From NCBI GenBank assembly GCA_008668235.1, contig RQCP01000051.1, positions 1 through 33,037 of the forward strand: a stretch of 33,037 bases of DNA. The letters are read 5' to 3'. The first letter of the stretch is position 1, and every line of letters starts with the position of its first letter. Of this stretch, positions 7,097 through 16,513 are shown piece after piece. The position numbers and the translations under genes are program-made. A model generated the notes under the pieces. The model was not told the origin of the DNA. It worked only from the letters and a program-made list of their open reading frames with translations, and made no database searches. This DNA comes from Collinsella aerofaciens (GTDB lineage Bacteria; Actinomycetota; Coriobacteriia; Coriobacteriales; Coriobacteriaceae).

Positions 7097-9462
7097 TAGC
7101 GCTCGCCTCCTTCCATGACGGCTGCAATTTCTTCTTGGGTAAGCCCCAGCTCCTCGGCGGAAAGCTGCGACTGTGCGATCTCCAGATACGCCGGGCAGCT
7201 GCGCAGCAGCTCCTCGTGCGTGCCGGTGCCCACTACGTGGCCGTCGTCGAGCACGATGATCTGGTCGGCGTGCATGATGGTCGCGATGCGCTGGGCTACG
7301 ACCACGAGCGCGGCGTCGGTAACGTTTTTGGCCAGCTCCTCGCGTAGGCGCGCGTCGGTCTTGTAGTCGAGGGCACTAAACGAGTCATCGAACACCACGA
7401 CCTCGGGCTTTTTGGCCAACGCGCGGGCGATGGCCAGACGCTGGCGCTGACCACCCGAAACATTGGAGCCGCCCTGGCTGATGGGGGAGTCGTAGCCGCC
7501 CTCGCGCTCGGCGATAAAGTCCTCGGCCTGGGCGACGCGTGCCGCTTGGCGCATATCCTCGTCGCTTACCATGTTGCCGGCAAACTTGAGGTTGCTCTCG
7601 ACGGTGCCCGAGAACAGGCGACCCTGCTGCGGGATGTAACCAATGCGGCGGCGCAGCTCAGAAAGGGTCATATCGCGCACGTCGATACCGTCGAGCGAAA
7701 TGCTGCCGCCCGTGACGTCGTACAGGCGCGGAATCAACTGCACGAGCGTGGACTTGCCCGAGCCCGTGGAGCCAATGATGCCGAGCATCTGACCGGCGTG
7801 CGTGGTGAAGTTTACGCCGCTGATGACGTCGGCGCGGGCATCGGGATACTGGAAACTCACGTCACGGAAGGTGAGCTCGCCGCGCGGCGCGCTGGCAGCG
7901 GGCAGTTTGGGCGAGGTGGGGTCGTTGATGCTCGTGGGGCAGGTGATGACCTCTTCCACGCGCTCGGCTGCGACCTCGGCGCGGGGCAGGATGACTGAAA
8001 CCATGGTGAGGATCATAAACGCCATGACGATCTGCATAGTGTAGGAGATGAACGCCATCATGTTGCCGACCTGCATCACGCCGTCGGACACGCCCTGCGC
8101 GCCAAACCAGACGATAAGCACGGTGATGCAGTTCATGACGAGCATCATGAGCGGCATCATAAAGCTCATGGCGCGGTTGGTGTAGAGCTGCGTGGTCATC
8201 AGGTCGAGCGAAGCCTTGTCAAAACGCTCGAGCTCATGCTCCTCACGGTTGAACGAGCGGATGGGCATAAGGCCGTCGAGCAGCTCGCGGGCGGTCAGGT
8301 TCACGCGGTCCACAAAGCTCTGCATCTTTTTGAACTTGGGCATGGTGAGGCCCATGAGCACGCCGACAACGGCCGAAACCGCGATGATGGCCACGGCGAT
8401 GGTCCACTCCAGGCCGGTGTGGTTGGCCAGGACGCGCATGACGGCGACGATGCCCATGACGGGGGCCATCAGGCACATGCGGATAAACAGGGTTGCGGCC
8501 ATCTGGATCTGCTGAATGTCGTTGGTGCAGCGGGTGATGAGCGAGGCCTGGCTAAACTTGCCCACCTCGGCCGGCGAGAAGCGCATAACCTTGTTGAAGG
8601 TCTCGCGGCGCAGGTCGCGGGCGATGGAGCAGGCGGTGCGCGAAGCCACGGCACCGGTCAGGATGGTGGCGACGAGCGACACCAGGCACAGACCAAACAT
8701 CGTGGTCGCCATGCGGCCCAGGTAGGCGTTCTGCACGTCGGCGGGGTCGATGCCCTGCGCCCTGTACTCGTCTTGCACATAGCTCACGGCGCGTTGGGTC
8801 ACGATGGAGCCCGACATGGAGCCCATTTTGTCCGCCATATCGTTGGCGCCCTCGACGAGCTTGCTTTGGTCTACCAGACCGCCCTCGACACCCAGGCGCA
8901 GGCTCTTCATGGTGATCTTACCGCCGTCGGCATCAATCTGCTTTTGCATGTTCTGCGCCGCTGCGGCCTTCTGCTGCATCTCGGCGAGCTGCTCGGGCGT
9001 CATCGCTGCTATTTGCTCGGGGGTGGGCATGGCCTGGACAGCGTTGTCGTCTTTTTCACTGGACGAGCCCATCATGTCGCCCATGGAGTCGGCGTCGATG
9101 CCCTGGTCGAGCGAAAGAACGACGGTCTCGGGCAGGCTCATAATGTCGGCAATTTTGCCTCCATCGGCACGCTCTTCCTCGGTGCCCTTGTACGTTCGAA
9201 TGCCGTTTTTGTCAGCCTTGCTAAACACGGCCTCCACAGCCTTGGCGTCCTTGGCGCTCATGAAGAGTTCGAGGTCGTCGAGCGATTCGGCGCGAATGGT
9301 GTCGGGCACGGGCGAGGCGATGCCGCCTTGCTGCACGCCCACGTCGACGATGTCGCTCATATAGGTAGGCAGCGCCAGATCGGCGTTGCAGCTGATTACG
9401 ATAAGTACGATAGCTGTGAACAGTGCCAGGACGTGCTTTTTAAAGAGCTTGAGAATCCTCAC
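7096..9462 (-). CDS. ABC exporter half-transporter with degenerate ATP site and a large extracellular insertion
   Basis: The 788-aa protein pairs with the downstream 618-aa subunit. Its nucleotide-binding domain has Walker A GSTGSGKST (564-572) and a normal signature VSGGQ (668-672). The Walker B is followed by Asp instead of Glu (FDDS, 691-694), and the H-loop has Gln724 instead of His. This matches the noncanonical TM287/LmrC-type half of heterodimeric exporters. About 200 extra residues (roughly 45-245) lie between the first and second membrane segments. They are hydrophilic, with PTPEQIAAMTPEQLAEMQQ and an Ala/Gln-rich helix, and would lie outside the cell. The start is GTG 9462, overlapping the MarR stop (GTGA), with AAAGGAG upstream. 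Confidence 0.9.
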   Translation of the reverse strand: MRILKLFKKHVLALFTAIVLIVISCNADLALPTYMSDIVDVGVQQGGIASPVPDTIRAESLDDLELFMSAKDAKAVEAVFSKADKNGIRTYKGTEEERADGGKIADIMSLPETVVLSLDQGIDADSMGDMMGSSSEKDDNAVQAMPTPEQIAAMTPEQLAEMQQKAAAAQNMQKQIDADGGKITMKSLRLGVEGGLVDQSKLVEGANDMADKMGSMSGSIVTQRAVSYVQDEYRAQGIDPADVQNAYLGRMATTMFGLCLVSLVATILTGAVASRTACSIARDLRRETFNKVMRFSPAEVGKFSQASLITRCTNDIQQIQMAATLFIRMCLMAPVMGIVAVMRVLANHTGLEWTIAVAIIAVSAVVGVLMGLTMPKFKKMQSFVDRVNLTARELLDGLMPIRSFNREEHELERFDKASLDLMTTQLYTNRAMSFMMPLMMLVMNCITVLIVWFGAQGVSDGVMQVGNMMAFISYTMQIVMAFMILTMVSVILPRAEVAAERVEEVITCPTSINDPTSPKLPAASAPRGELTFRDVSFQYPDARADVISGVNFTTHAGQMLGIIGSTGSGKSTLVQLIPRLYDVTGGSISLDGIDVRDMTLSELRRRIGYIPQQGRLFSGTVESNLKFAGNMVSDEDMRQAARVAQAEDFIAEREGGYDSPISQGGSNVSGGQRQRLAIARALAKKPEVVVFDDSFSALDYKTDARLREELAKNVTDAALVVVAQRIATIMHADQIIVLDDGHVVGTGTHEELLRSCPAYLEIAQSQLSAEELGLTQEEIAAVMEGGER

Positions 9463-9908
9463 TCGGCATCTCTCCTTTCTTGATTGCGGTCGATAATTTC
9501 GTTGGCACGTCTTAGAAGGCGCACCATCTCTTGGGTATCTGTTTCGCCGAGCTGCTCGAGGAAGGCCGCGGTGCGCTCCTCGAATTCCCGTCGTTTGATT
9601 TCGAGATCCTGGAATCCCTTGTCGGTCACCGTGACGTGTACGCGACGACGGTCGGTCTTTGAGTGCTCGCGCTCGACCCAGCCCTTGGCTTCGAGAGCGC
9701 GTAGGATATTGGCGATGCGGGCGCTCGAGACCCAGGCGCGATCGGCGAGTTCGCTCGGCGTGAGCGAACCGCCAGCGAGCATGAGGGCGCGCATGACGGC
9801 CATCTCGCCGCCGAGGGCTTTGTCCGCAAAGCGCGAAATGCGCTGATGCATGCTGCCGAACTCGGTAAGGAGCTGACGCCCAAGTTCACGGAAATCGGTA
9901 TCTTCCAC
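9459..9908 (-). CDS. MarR-family transcriptional regulator
   Basis: The 149-aa protein has the winged-helix layout of the MarR family: an N-terminal dimerisation helix, then LTPSELADRAWVSSARIANI as recognition region (about 53-72), the wing ERE-HSKTDRRRVHVTVTDKG, and a C-terminal helix. It is the first gene of the operon and overlaps the exporter gene by 4 bases, so it most likely represses its own operon and responds to an exported compound. Start is GTG 9908 with AGGGG about 6 bases upstream; no in-frame ATG fits. TTTC-N4-GAAA (about 9934-9945) in the leader is a possible operator. Confidence 0.88.
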   Translation of the reverse strand: MEDTDFRELGRQLLTEFGSMHQRISRFADKALGGEMAVMRALMLAGGSLTPSELADRAWVSSARIANILRALEAKGWVEREHSKTDRRRVHVTVTDKGFQDLEIKRREFEERTAAFLEQLGETDTQEMVRLLRRANEIIDRNQERRDAE

Positions 9909-9981
9909 CGAAAACCCCTAACACTAGAAACTATTTCCGGTGAAAGATGATACCCACATACGCGGGCCTCATGCAGAGGGC

Positions 9982-10009
9982 AATATAAAGAGCGCATAAA
10001 GACTTAAAA
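9982..10009 (-). promoter_or_regulatory. Weak promoter candidate for the marR operon
   Basis: On the minus strand TTTTAA (10009-10004), 16 bases, then TATATT (9987-9982). The -35 match is poor. The region is AT-rich compared with its surroundings. Confidence 0.3.
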
Positions 10010-10017
10010 TCATTCAA

Positions 10018-10045
10018 TTGATGAAGCGTTTCAAAGAACTATCAT
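10018..10045 (+). promoter_or_regulatory. Promoter of the SDR gene
   Basis: TTGATG (10018-10023), 16 bases, TATCAT (10040-10045). A start site near 10052 would place the tandem repeat at 10068-10099 in the early transcribed region. Confidence 0.45.
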
Positions 10046-10067
10046 GCCCGCGGTTAGGCGAGGGGTT

Positions 10068-10099
10068 GTCACCACCATGACGAGTCACCACCATGACGA
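10068..10099 (+). promoter_or_regulatory. Tandem 16-bp repeat upstream of the SDR gene (operator candidate)
   Basis: GTCACCACCATGACGA occurs twice in direct succession without a mismatch. Each unit is itself a dyad, GTCA-N6-TGAC. Tandem dyads just downstream of a predicted promoter are typical of repressor binding sites. Confidence 0.45.
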
Positions 10100-10176
10100 C
10101 TGGGACTCATATAAGCGCCACGTGCGATGCTCCAACTTCCCGCAAGGAGACACCTTACATAAGGGGGAATGGAGTC

Positions 10177-10926
10177 ATGGCATTTGACTTCACGGGCAAG
10201 ACCGCGATTGTCACGGGCGGCACTCAGGGCATTGGCCTCGAGATCGCCAAGGGCATCGTCGCGGGCGGCGGACATGTCGCGCTCATCGCAAGGAACGCTG
10301 CTAAGGGCGAGGCCGCTGTGGCCGAGCTTGGCGAGGGCAACAAGTTCTATCAGCTCGATGTCGCCGATGCGCCCAAGGCGCGCGAGACCGTCGAGCAGAT
10401 TTTTACGGACCTGCCGCAAACCAACATCCTGATCAACTGCGCTGGCGTCATCAGCACCAAGAAGTTTGACGAGATCGATGACACCGAGTGGCGTCGCACC
10501 ATCGACATCAACCTCAACGGTACCTTCACTATGATGAACGCCGTGTACCCGCACTTTAAGGCGGCCCATGCCGGCACTATCGTCAACGTGAGCTCTGTTG
10601 CGGGCAAGATCGGCGGCGGCCTGCTCGGCACCGCTGCCTACGCTAGCTCCAAGGCCGGTGTTAACGGTCTAACCAAGGCGGTCGCCAAGGAAGGCGGCAA
10701 GTTCGGCGTTCGCTGCAACGCCGTGTGCCCGTCGCTCACGTTGACCGATATGACCTCGATTCTCTCTGACGAGAACTCTCAGCGCATCATCAACGGTATC
10801 CCTCTGGGCCGCGCCGCCCAGGCCAGCGAGCCTGCGCAGATGGTGCTGTTCTTCGCTTCCGACCTCGCCAGCTTCGTGAACGGCGAGATCGGTGACTGCG
10901 ACGGCGGCATCGTCCTGGACGGGTAA
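10177..10926 (+). CDS. Short-chain dehydrogenase/reductase (SDR)
   Basis: A 249-aa classical SDR using NAD(P)H. It shows the cofactor motif TGGTQGIG (13-20), NCAG (87-90), catalytic Ser (139/140) and YASSK (Tyr155, Lys159), and the C-terminal DGGIVLDG typical of the family. Start is ATG 10177, served by AGGGGGA nine bases upstream; the open frame to 10093 is leader. A 2-keto-3-deoxygluconate-type permease follows 108 bases later, so a sugar-acid dehydrogenase (2-deoxygluconate or KDG 5-dehydrogenase, or gluconate 5-dehydrogenase) is plausible. A terminator lies between the two genes and the substrate cannot be read from the motifs. A hydroxysteroid or 3-oxoacyl-ACP role is not excluded. Confidence 0.85.
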   Translation: MAFDFTGKTAIVTGGTQGIGLEIAKGIVAGGGHVALIARNAAKGEAAVAELGEGNKFYQLDVADAPKARETVEQIFTDLPQTNILINCAGVISTKKFDEIDDTEWRRTIDINLNGTFTMMNAVYPHFKAAHAGTIVNVSSVAGKIGGGLLGTAAYASSKAGVNGLTKAVAKEGGKFGVRCNAVCPSLTLTDMTSILSDENSQRIINGIPLGRAAQASEPAQMVLFFASDLASFVNGEIGDCDGGIVLDG

Positions 10927-10945
10927 TACCCCGCGATGATTATTC

Positions 10946-10977
10946 GGCGACGGCTCCTGCGACTCGGGACCGTCGCC
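10946..10977 (+). terminator. Terminator after the SDR gene
   Basis: An 8-bp GGCGACGG/CCGTCGCC stem (10946-10953 with 10970-10977) is followed by TTCTTTCT. Confidence 0.65.
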
Positions 10978-11034
10978 TTCTTTCTGACATAGGCGCGTGC
11001 GGCTACGATTCGCATGCATCCAAAGGAGATATAT

Positions 11035-12048
11035 ATGAGTGAATCGACTGCGGTGGAGGCGCCGGCGGCAAAGGAGCCGTTCTTTAAGATGTCCTCCATC
11101 CCGGGTGCCAATATTTTGGTGCCGCTTTTGCTGGGCTGCCTGCTCAACACGCTATTCCCCGACCTGTTCAAAACGCTCGGCAGCTTTACGCTTGGCATGA
11201 CCCAGCAGGGCGCGGGCCCGCTCGTGGGCGCTTTTTTGCTCATCGTCGGTACGACGATTTCGTTTAAGAGCGCTCCTGCCGCCGCTGCCCGCGGTGCCAT
11301 TATCATCGCCGTCAAGCAGATCGTGGTCGTTGCCGTGTCGCTGCTCATTCTTTATGTGTTCAACGACAACCTGTTTGGCATCTCTGCCATGGTGATGCTG
11401 GCGGCTTGCACCGGCGCCAACAACGCTATGTACGCTGGCCTGATGGGCACCATGGGCAATGAGGCCGAGCGTGGCGCTGTCGCAATCACCACGCTCGTTG
11501 TCGGCCCTCCGGTCACGATGATCGTGCTCGGCGCTGCCGGCCAGGCTCCGATCGGCTGGTCGCTCGTGGGTGCCATCCTGCCGATCGTCGTCGGCATTAT
11601 TCTGGGCAACCTCTTCCCCAGCTTTAAGAAGATGATGGCACCGGCACTTTCCGCCGTCATCGTGCTCGTCTTCTTTGCCATGGGCTCGACCATGACCTTT
11701 GGCCAGCTCATTAATGGCGGTCTTCCCGGTATTCTGCTCGGCGTGATCTGCTCGGTGGTCTTTGCAATTCCCGTCATCGCGGTCGATAAGCTCACGGGCG
11801 GTACGGGTGTCGCAGGTGCGGCCATTTCGAGCTGCGCCGGAGCTAATGTGGCTACGCCTGCTGCCATGGCAAGCGTCAACGGGGCCATGTACGGTGGCGC
11901 CGTGCTCGCGACGGCTACGGCACAGGTTGCAGCGTGCGCAATCGTGACGGCTATTTTGACCCCGCTGGTCACCAGCTGGTGCTACAAGCATTTTGAAGGC
12001 CAGGGTCACAGCAAGGCAACGACCGACAAGGCCGCCGCAGCCGCCTAA
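11035..12048 (+). CDS. 2-keto-3-deoxygluconate permease family transporter
   Basis: A 337-aa polytopic membrane protein of about ten segments, with the layout of the KdgT family: an early PGANILVPLLLGCLLNTLFP motif, Gly/Ala-rich helices, the repeated TGANNAMYAGLMG and CAGANVATPAAMA motifs, and a short charged tail. KdgT proteins import 2-keto-3-deoxygluconate with protons. The start is ATG 11035; an in-frame ATG at 11014 is rejected because the ribosome site AAAGGAGAT (11022-11030) would then lie inside the gene. The substrate is inferred from the family; no KDG kinase or aldolase is in the window. Confidence 0.82.
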   Translation: MSESTAVEAPAAKEPFFKMSSIPGANILVPLLLGCLLNTLFPDLFKTLGSFTLGMTQQGAGPLVGAFLLIVGTTISFKSAPAAAARGAIIIAVKQIVVVAVSLLILYVFNDNLFGISAMVMLAACTGANNAMYAGLMGTMGNEAERGAVAITTLVVGPPVTMIVLGAAGQAPIGWSLVGAILPIVVGIILGNLFPSFKKMMAPALSAVIVLVFFAMGSTMTFGQLINGGLPGILLGVICSVVFAIPVIAVDKLTGGTGVAGAAISSCAGANVATPAAMASVNGAMYGGAVLATATAQVAACAIVTAILTPLVTSWCYKHFEGQGHSKATTDKAAAAA

Positions 12049-12087
12049 TGCCAAGCGGCAATCAAAGCTAAATAACTAGCCACGCCA

Positions 12088-12123
12088 CAGGGCGGCCCCG
12101 GGGGAAATTCCGTGGCCGCCCTG
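12088..12123 (+). terminator. Terminator after the KdgT-like permease
   Basis: A perfect 10-bp CAGGGCGGCC/GGCCGCCCTG stem (12088-12097 with 12114-12123) sits 39 bases after the stop. Only a weak T-rich tail follows. Confidence 0.65.
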
Positions 12124-12261
12124 CAGTTTCTGTAGGGTCTCTGGGACACTTTATCCTGCTAAAGCTGGCATAACAGCTAGAGTGAACGTCGTACAAAGGC
12201 AAGGAAAAATACCATACAAATCGGTGAACGGTAGTTGCTCGCGCTCGCATTTCCTGCGGAT

Positions 12262-12288
12262 TTGTTAAAAACGCCCTAATGGTATAAA
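12262..12288 (+). promoter_or_regulatory. Promoter candidate for the split PFL operon
   Basis: TTGTTA (12262-12267) and TATAAA (12283-12288) are separated by 15 bases, or 16 if TTTGTT is taken as -35. The leader would be about 220 nt. It includes a bulged hairpin (ATAACA-GCC with GGC-TA-TGTTAT, 12300-12333). The rest of the 12124-12518 gap shows no gene. Confidence 0.4.
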
Positions 12289-12486
12289 AAAAGAAACATA
12301 TAACAGCCCTGATGAAGGGGGTGGCTATGTTATCCTTCTCAAACGGGTGAAATCTTGGGTTTTGGGTTGCAGTTCCAAGGTGGACAAACGTTTTTCCCTG
12401 CACCAACATGTGGCGAAGAACGGAAGAAGCCGGTAGTGCAAGCCGATAATTCAAGAATTCAATAAGCAGCGGTGTGAGAGAGCGCC

Positions 12487-12518
12487 GCATTACACGTAAC
12501 TAGGAGCGTGGTTACACA

Positions 12519-12522
<4 letters not shown>
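12487..12522 (+). promoter_or_regulatory. Hairpin enclosing ribosome site and start codon of pflB
   Basis: GTAAC (12496-12500) can pair with GTTAC (12511-12515), placing the Shine-Dalgarno AGGAG (12502-12506) in the loop. An outer GCAT (12487-12490) can pair with ATGC (12519-12522), which contains the start codon. This could modulate translation. Confidence 0.35.
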
Positions 12523-14570
<2,048 letters not shown>

Positions 14571-14571
14571 C

Positions 14572-14632
14572 TATTGTTAGTGCTATACTAACAATAACGA
14601 TTACTGATTAGTGCGCCGGTTTCGGCCGGCGC
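14572..14632 (+). promoter_or_regulatory. Two hairpins between the PFL genes
   Basis: A perfect 10-bp hairpin (14572-14581 with 14587-14596) starts one base after the stop codon of the catalytic gene. A GC-rich 8-bp stem with UUCG loop (14613-14620 with 14625-14632) follows. The second is terminator-like but has only CTATTAAT after it. Together they could cause partial termination, protect the upstream mRNA or set the ratio of the two subunits. Confidence 0.6.
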
Positions 14633-14655
14633 CTATTAATCGAAGGAGACACATT

Positions 14656-14907
14656 ATGAAGGTTTCTGAAGTTTCCGAGACCCAGGCCGATAACCTGGTC
14701 CACATGCTTGACGCTTACGCCGAGAAGGGTGGCCACCACCTGAACATCAACGTCTTCAACCGTGAGACGCTGCTCGACGCTCAGGCTCACCCCGAGAAGT
14801 ATCCGCAGCTGACCATCCGCGTTTCCGGCTATGCCGTGAACTTCCACACGCTCACCAAGGAGCAGCAGGACGAGGTCATTGCGCGTACCTTCCACGACAA
14901 GTTCTAA
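14656..14907 (+). CDS. Stand-alone glycyl-radical domain of pyruvate formate-lyase (GrcA-like)
   Basis: An 83-aa protein equal to the C-terminal domain of PFL: NVFNRETLLDAQAHPEKYPQ, then TIRVSGYAVNF with the radical-bearing Gly58. It has its own strong ribosome site (GAAGGAGA, 14642-14649). In E. coli the homologous GrcA/YfiD is a spare part that repairs oxygen-cleaved full-length PFL. Here the adjacent catalytic gene lacks the domain altogether, so this polypeptide should be an obligatory subunit supplying the radical. Activation would be by the radical-SAM enzyme encoded at 22254-23072. The N-terminus (1-25) resembles the helical lead-in of GrcA. Confidence 0.93.
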   Translation: MKVSEVSETQADNLVHMLDAYAEKGGHHLNINVFNRETLLDAQAHPEKYPQLTIRVSGYAVNFHTLTKEQQDEVIARTFHDKF

Positions 14908-14925
14908 AGGGACTCAACTCCCACC

Positions 14926-15029
14926 GGAGACCCGGTAAGGCCTACGCACTTTGCCTCTCAAACGTCCTCGCCGCTTCGCGGCTGCGGAATGTTTGCGAGA
15001 CAAAGTGCTCCCGGCCTTGCCGGGTCTCC
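14926..15029 (+). terminator. Very long rod-like hairpin behind the PFL genes (element C)
   Basis: Outer 17-bp arms (14926-14942 with 15013-15029, one G-U pair) stack on an 8-bp GCACTTTG/CAAAGTGC stem (14946-14953 with 15001-15008). These stack on a CTCTCAAAC/GTTTGCGAG stem and an apical GCCGC/GCGGC. It starts 19 bases after the stop. No T-run follows. The position and shape resemble the hairpins behind the permease, aguA and asd. Confidence 0.6.
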
Positions 15030-15083
15030 TGCGTTGTCGTCCTTTAGGGAACCACGCTAAATTAAATTGGTGTCCTCGGACAT

Positions 15084-15142
15084 GCAAAGAGGCTCGCTGC
15101 GCACTTCGTGCGGCGAGCCTCTTTGCGTCCTGCGGAATTTTT
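15084..15142 (+). terminator. Second hairpin behind the PFL genes with delayed T-run
   Basis: A perfect 14-bp stem (15084-15097 with 15113-15126) is capped by CGCAC/GTGCG. A run of six T residues comes about 10 bases later (15137-15142). It is likely to end PFL transcription. Confidence 0.6.
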
Positions 15143-15281
15143 TGGGAGATAGCCCAAACAGCCCCGGCGGGGGTCCTGTGTAGTCACCCTTTAGGCGGAA
15201 ATCTCCTAATTATTTGGATGAGTCGTTTACTTACTTGTACTGTTACCGTCTTCCCGCTCTTGTTGGGGTATGCTTTGTTCG

Positions 15282-15299
15282 TATGTAAACGTATGACAT
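15282..15299. promoter_or_regulatory. LacI-type operator in front of the regulator gene
   Basis: ATGTAAACGTATGACAT has the central CG and flanking symmetry of LacI-family operators. It resembles the sites at 16385-16465, and TATGCT (15269-15274) just upstream could be the -10 box. It suggests autoregulation. Confidence 0.5.
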
Positions 15300-15318
15300 G
15301 TTGATGGGGGAGGGTGCT

Positions 15319-16329
15319 ATGGCTCGCGAGGGCGCTCGTTCTAAGGATTCGGCTAAGCCTGGCATCAAGGAAGTTGCAGCGGTGGCGGGGGTTTCGCCTA
15401 CTACGGTATCTCGCGTGCTTAATAATCGCGGCTATATTAGCCAAGAGACCCGCGATAAGGTCCATGCCGCGATGAAGCGCATCAACTATACGCCCAACGA
15501 TATCGCCCGTGCCATGCTCAACGGTCGCCTGAATCTTATCGGTATGATCGTCCCCTATGTCAGCAGTCCGTTTCATGCCCAAGTGGTTCAAGTCATTGAG
15601 CATACCCTGGCCGAAAACGGTTTTAAGATGCTGCTGTGCAATAGCGCCAATCGACCCGAGCTTGAGCGCTCTTATATCGACATGCTTCGACGCAATATGG
15701 TTGATGGCGTCATCGTCAACTCGCTTAATATCGGTGCCGAGGCGTATGCCGAGATGGGCTTGAGTCTGGTTGGTATCGACTGCGACCTTGGCGAAGCCTC
15801 TGTTCAGATTGCGAGCGACAGCTATAGCATCGGCGAACTTGCCACGCGTCGCCTGATCGATGACGGATGTTCACGCATCCTGTGCCTGCGCAGCAATAGC
15901 CGCATGCGCATGCCTGCCAATAAGCGTACCGATGCCTACCTCGATGTTGTTGAGCAGGCCGGTTTGCCCGCGCTTGTCCGTGAGGTTGAGTTCGTTAAGC
16001 CCGACGACGAAAAGAGCGCGGTCGTTGCGAAGATCCTCGATGAGAACCCCGATATTGACGGCATCTTTGCGGGAGACGACACGATGGCGGCTATCTGTCT
16101 TAACGTGATGAAGCAGCGCGGCTTGAGCGCTCCGGGCGATATTAAGGTCGTGGGCGCGGATGGTGCCCGCCGCACTATGACGTTTATGCCTGACTTAACA
16201 ACCGTACGCCAAGATATCGATCGCATCGGAGAGCTCGCGGCGCAATCCATCATTGCTCTTATTAACGGCGAAAAGCCCGAATCGAATATCAAGCTCCCCG
16301 TTGAACTCATTGAGGGTAAAACCGCGTAG
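15319..16329 (+). CDS. LacI-family repressor of the sucrose/fructan cassette
   Basis: 336 aa. An N-terminal helix-turn-helix, IKEVAAVAGVSPTTVSRVLNNRGYIS (about 16-41), with the hinge helix around residues 55-63, is followed by a periplasmic-binding-protein-like sugar-sensing domain (from LIGMIVPYVSSPFHAQV to the end). The start is ATG 15319 because GGGGGAGGG lies five bases upstream; in-frame ATGs at 15298 and 15304 precede that site. Four LacI-like operators flank the gene, one before it and three in the gap to the GH32 gene. It is therefore the likely local repressor, responding to sucrose, fructose or a phosphorylated derivative. Confidence 0.92.
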   Translation: MAREGARSKDSAKPGIKEVAAVAGVSPTTVSRVLNNRGYISQETRDKVHAAMKRINYTPNDIARAMLNGRLNLIGMIVPYVSSPFHAQVVQVIEHTLAENGFKMLLCNSANRPELERSYIDMLRRNMVDGVIVNSLNIGAEAYAEMGLSLVGIDCDLGEASVQIASDSYSIGELATRRLIDDGCSRILCLRSNSRMRMPANKRTDAYLDVVEQAGLPALVREVEFVKPDDEKSAVVAKILDENPDIDGIFAGDDTMAAICLNVMKQRGLSAPGDIKVVGADGARRTMTFMPDLTTVRQDIDRIGELAAQSIIALINGEKPESNIKLPVELIEGKTA

Positions 16330-16383
16330 TTCATCCCGTGCCAAAAGAATTCCTCAAACACCTCTGATGACCGTTCGCCGGCA

Positions 16384-16470
16384 TATGTCAACCGTTTGCC
16401 GACGACTGGAACTGCGAAAAGACGTATTGGTGTGAAAACGTTTGACATATGAAAACGATTGACATATCTT
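16384..16470 (+). promoter_or_regulatory. Promoter with three LacI-type operators before the GH32/PTS genes
   Basis: Operator-like dyads are GTCAACCGTTTGCC (16387-16400), GTGAAAACGTTTGACA (16432-16447) and ATGAAAACGATTGACA (16449-16464). The last two have centres 17 bp apart. A promoter fits inside them: TTGACA (16442-16447), 17 bases, TATCTT (16465-16470). Bound repressor would cover both promoter boxes. Confidence 0.65.
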
Positions 16471-16513
16471 GCAGTTGTACCGAGTTAGTATCTCGTGAGA
16501 AAGGAAGTCTCGG

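Noticed and set aside
8236..9483. 415-aa plus-strand frame opposite the ABC exporter gene
   Set aside because: His/Gly/Ala-rich shadow translation; the minus strand carries complete ABC motifs.
10068..10099. Tandem repeat as start of a CRISPR array
   Set aside because: Only two contiguous copies without spacers and no cas genes nearby.
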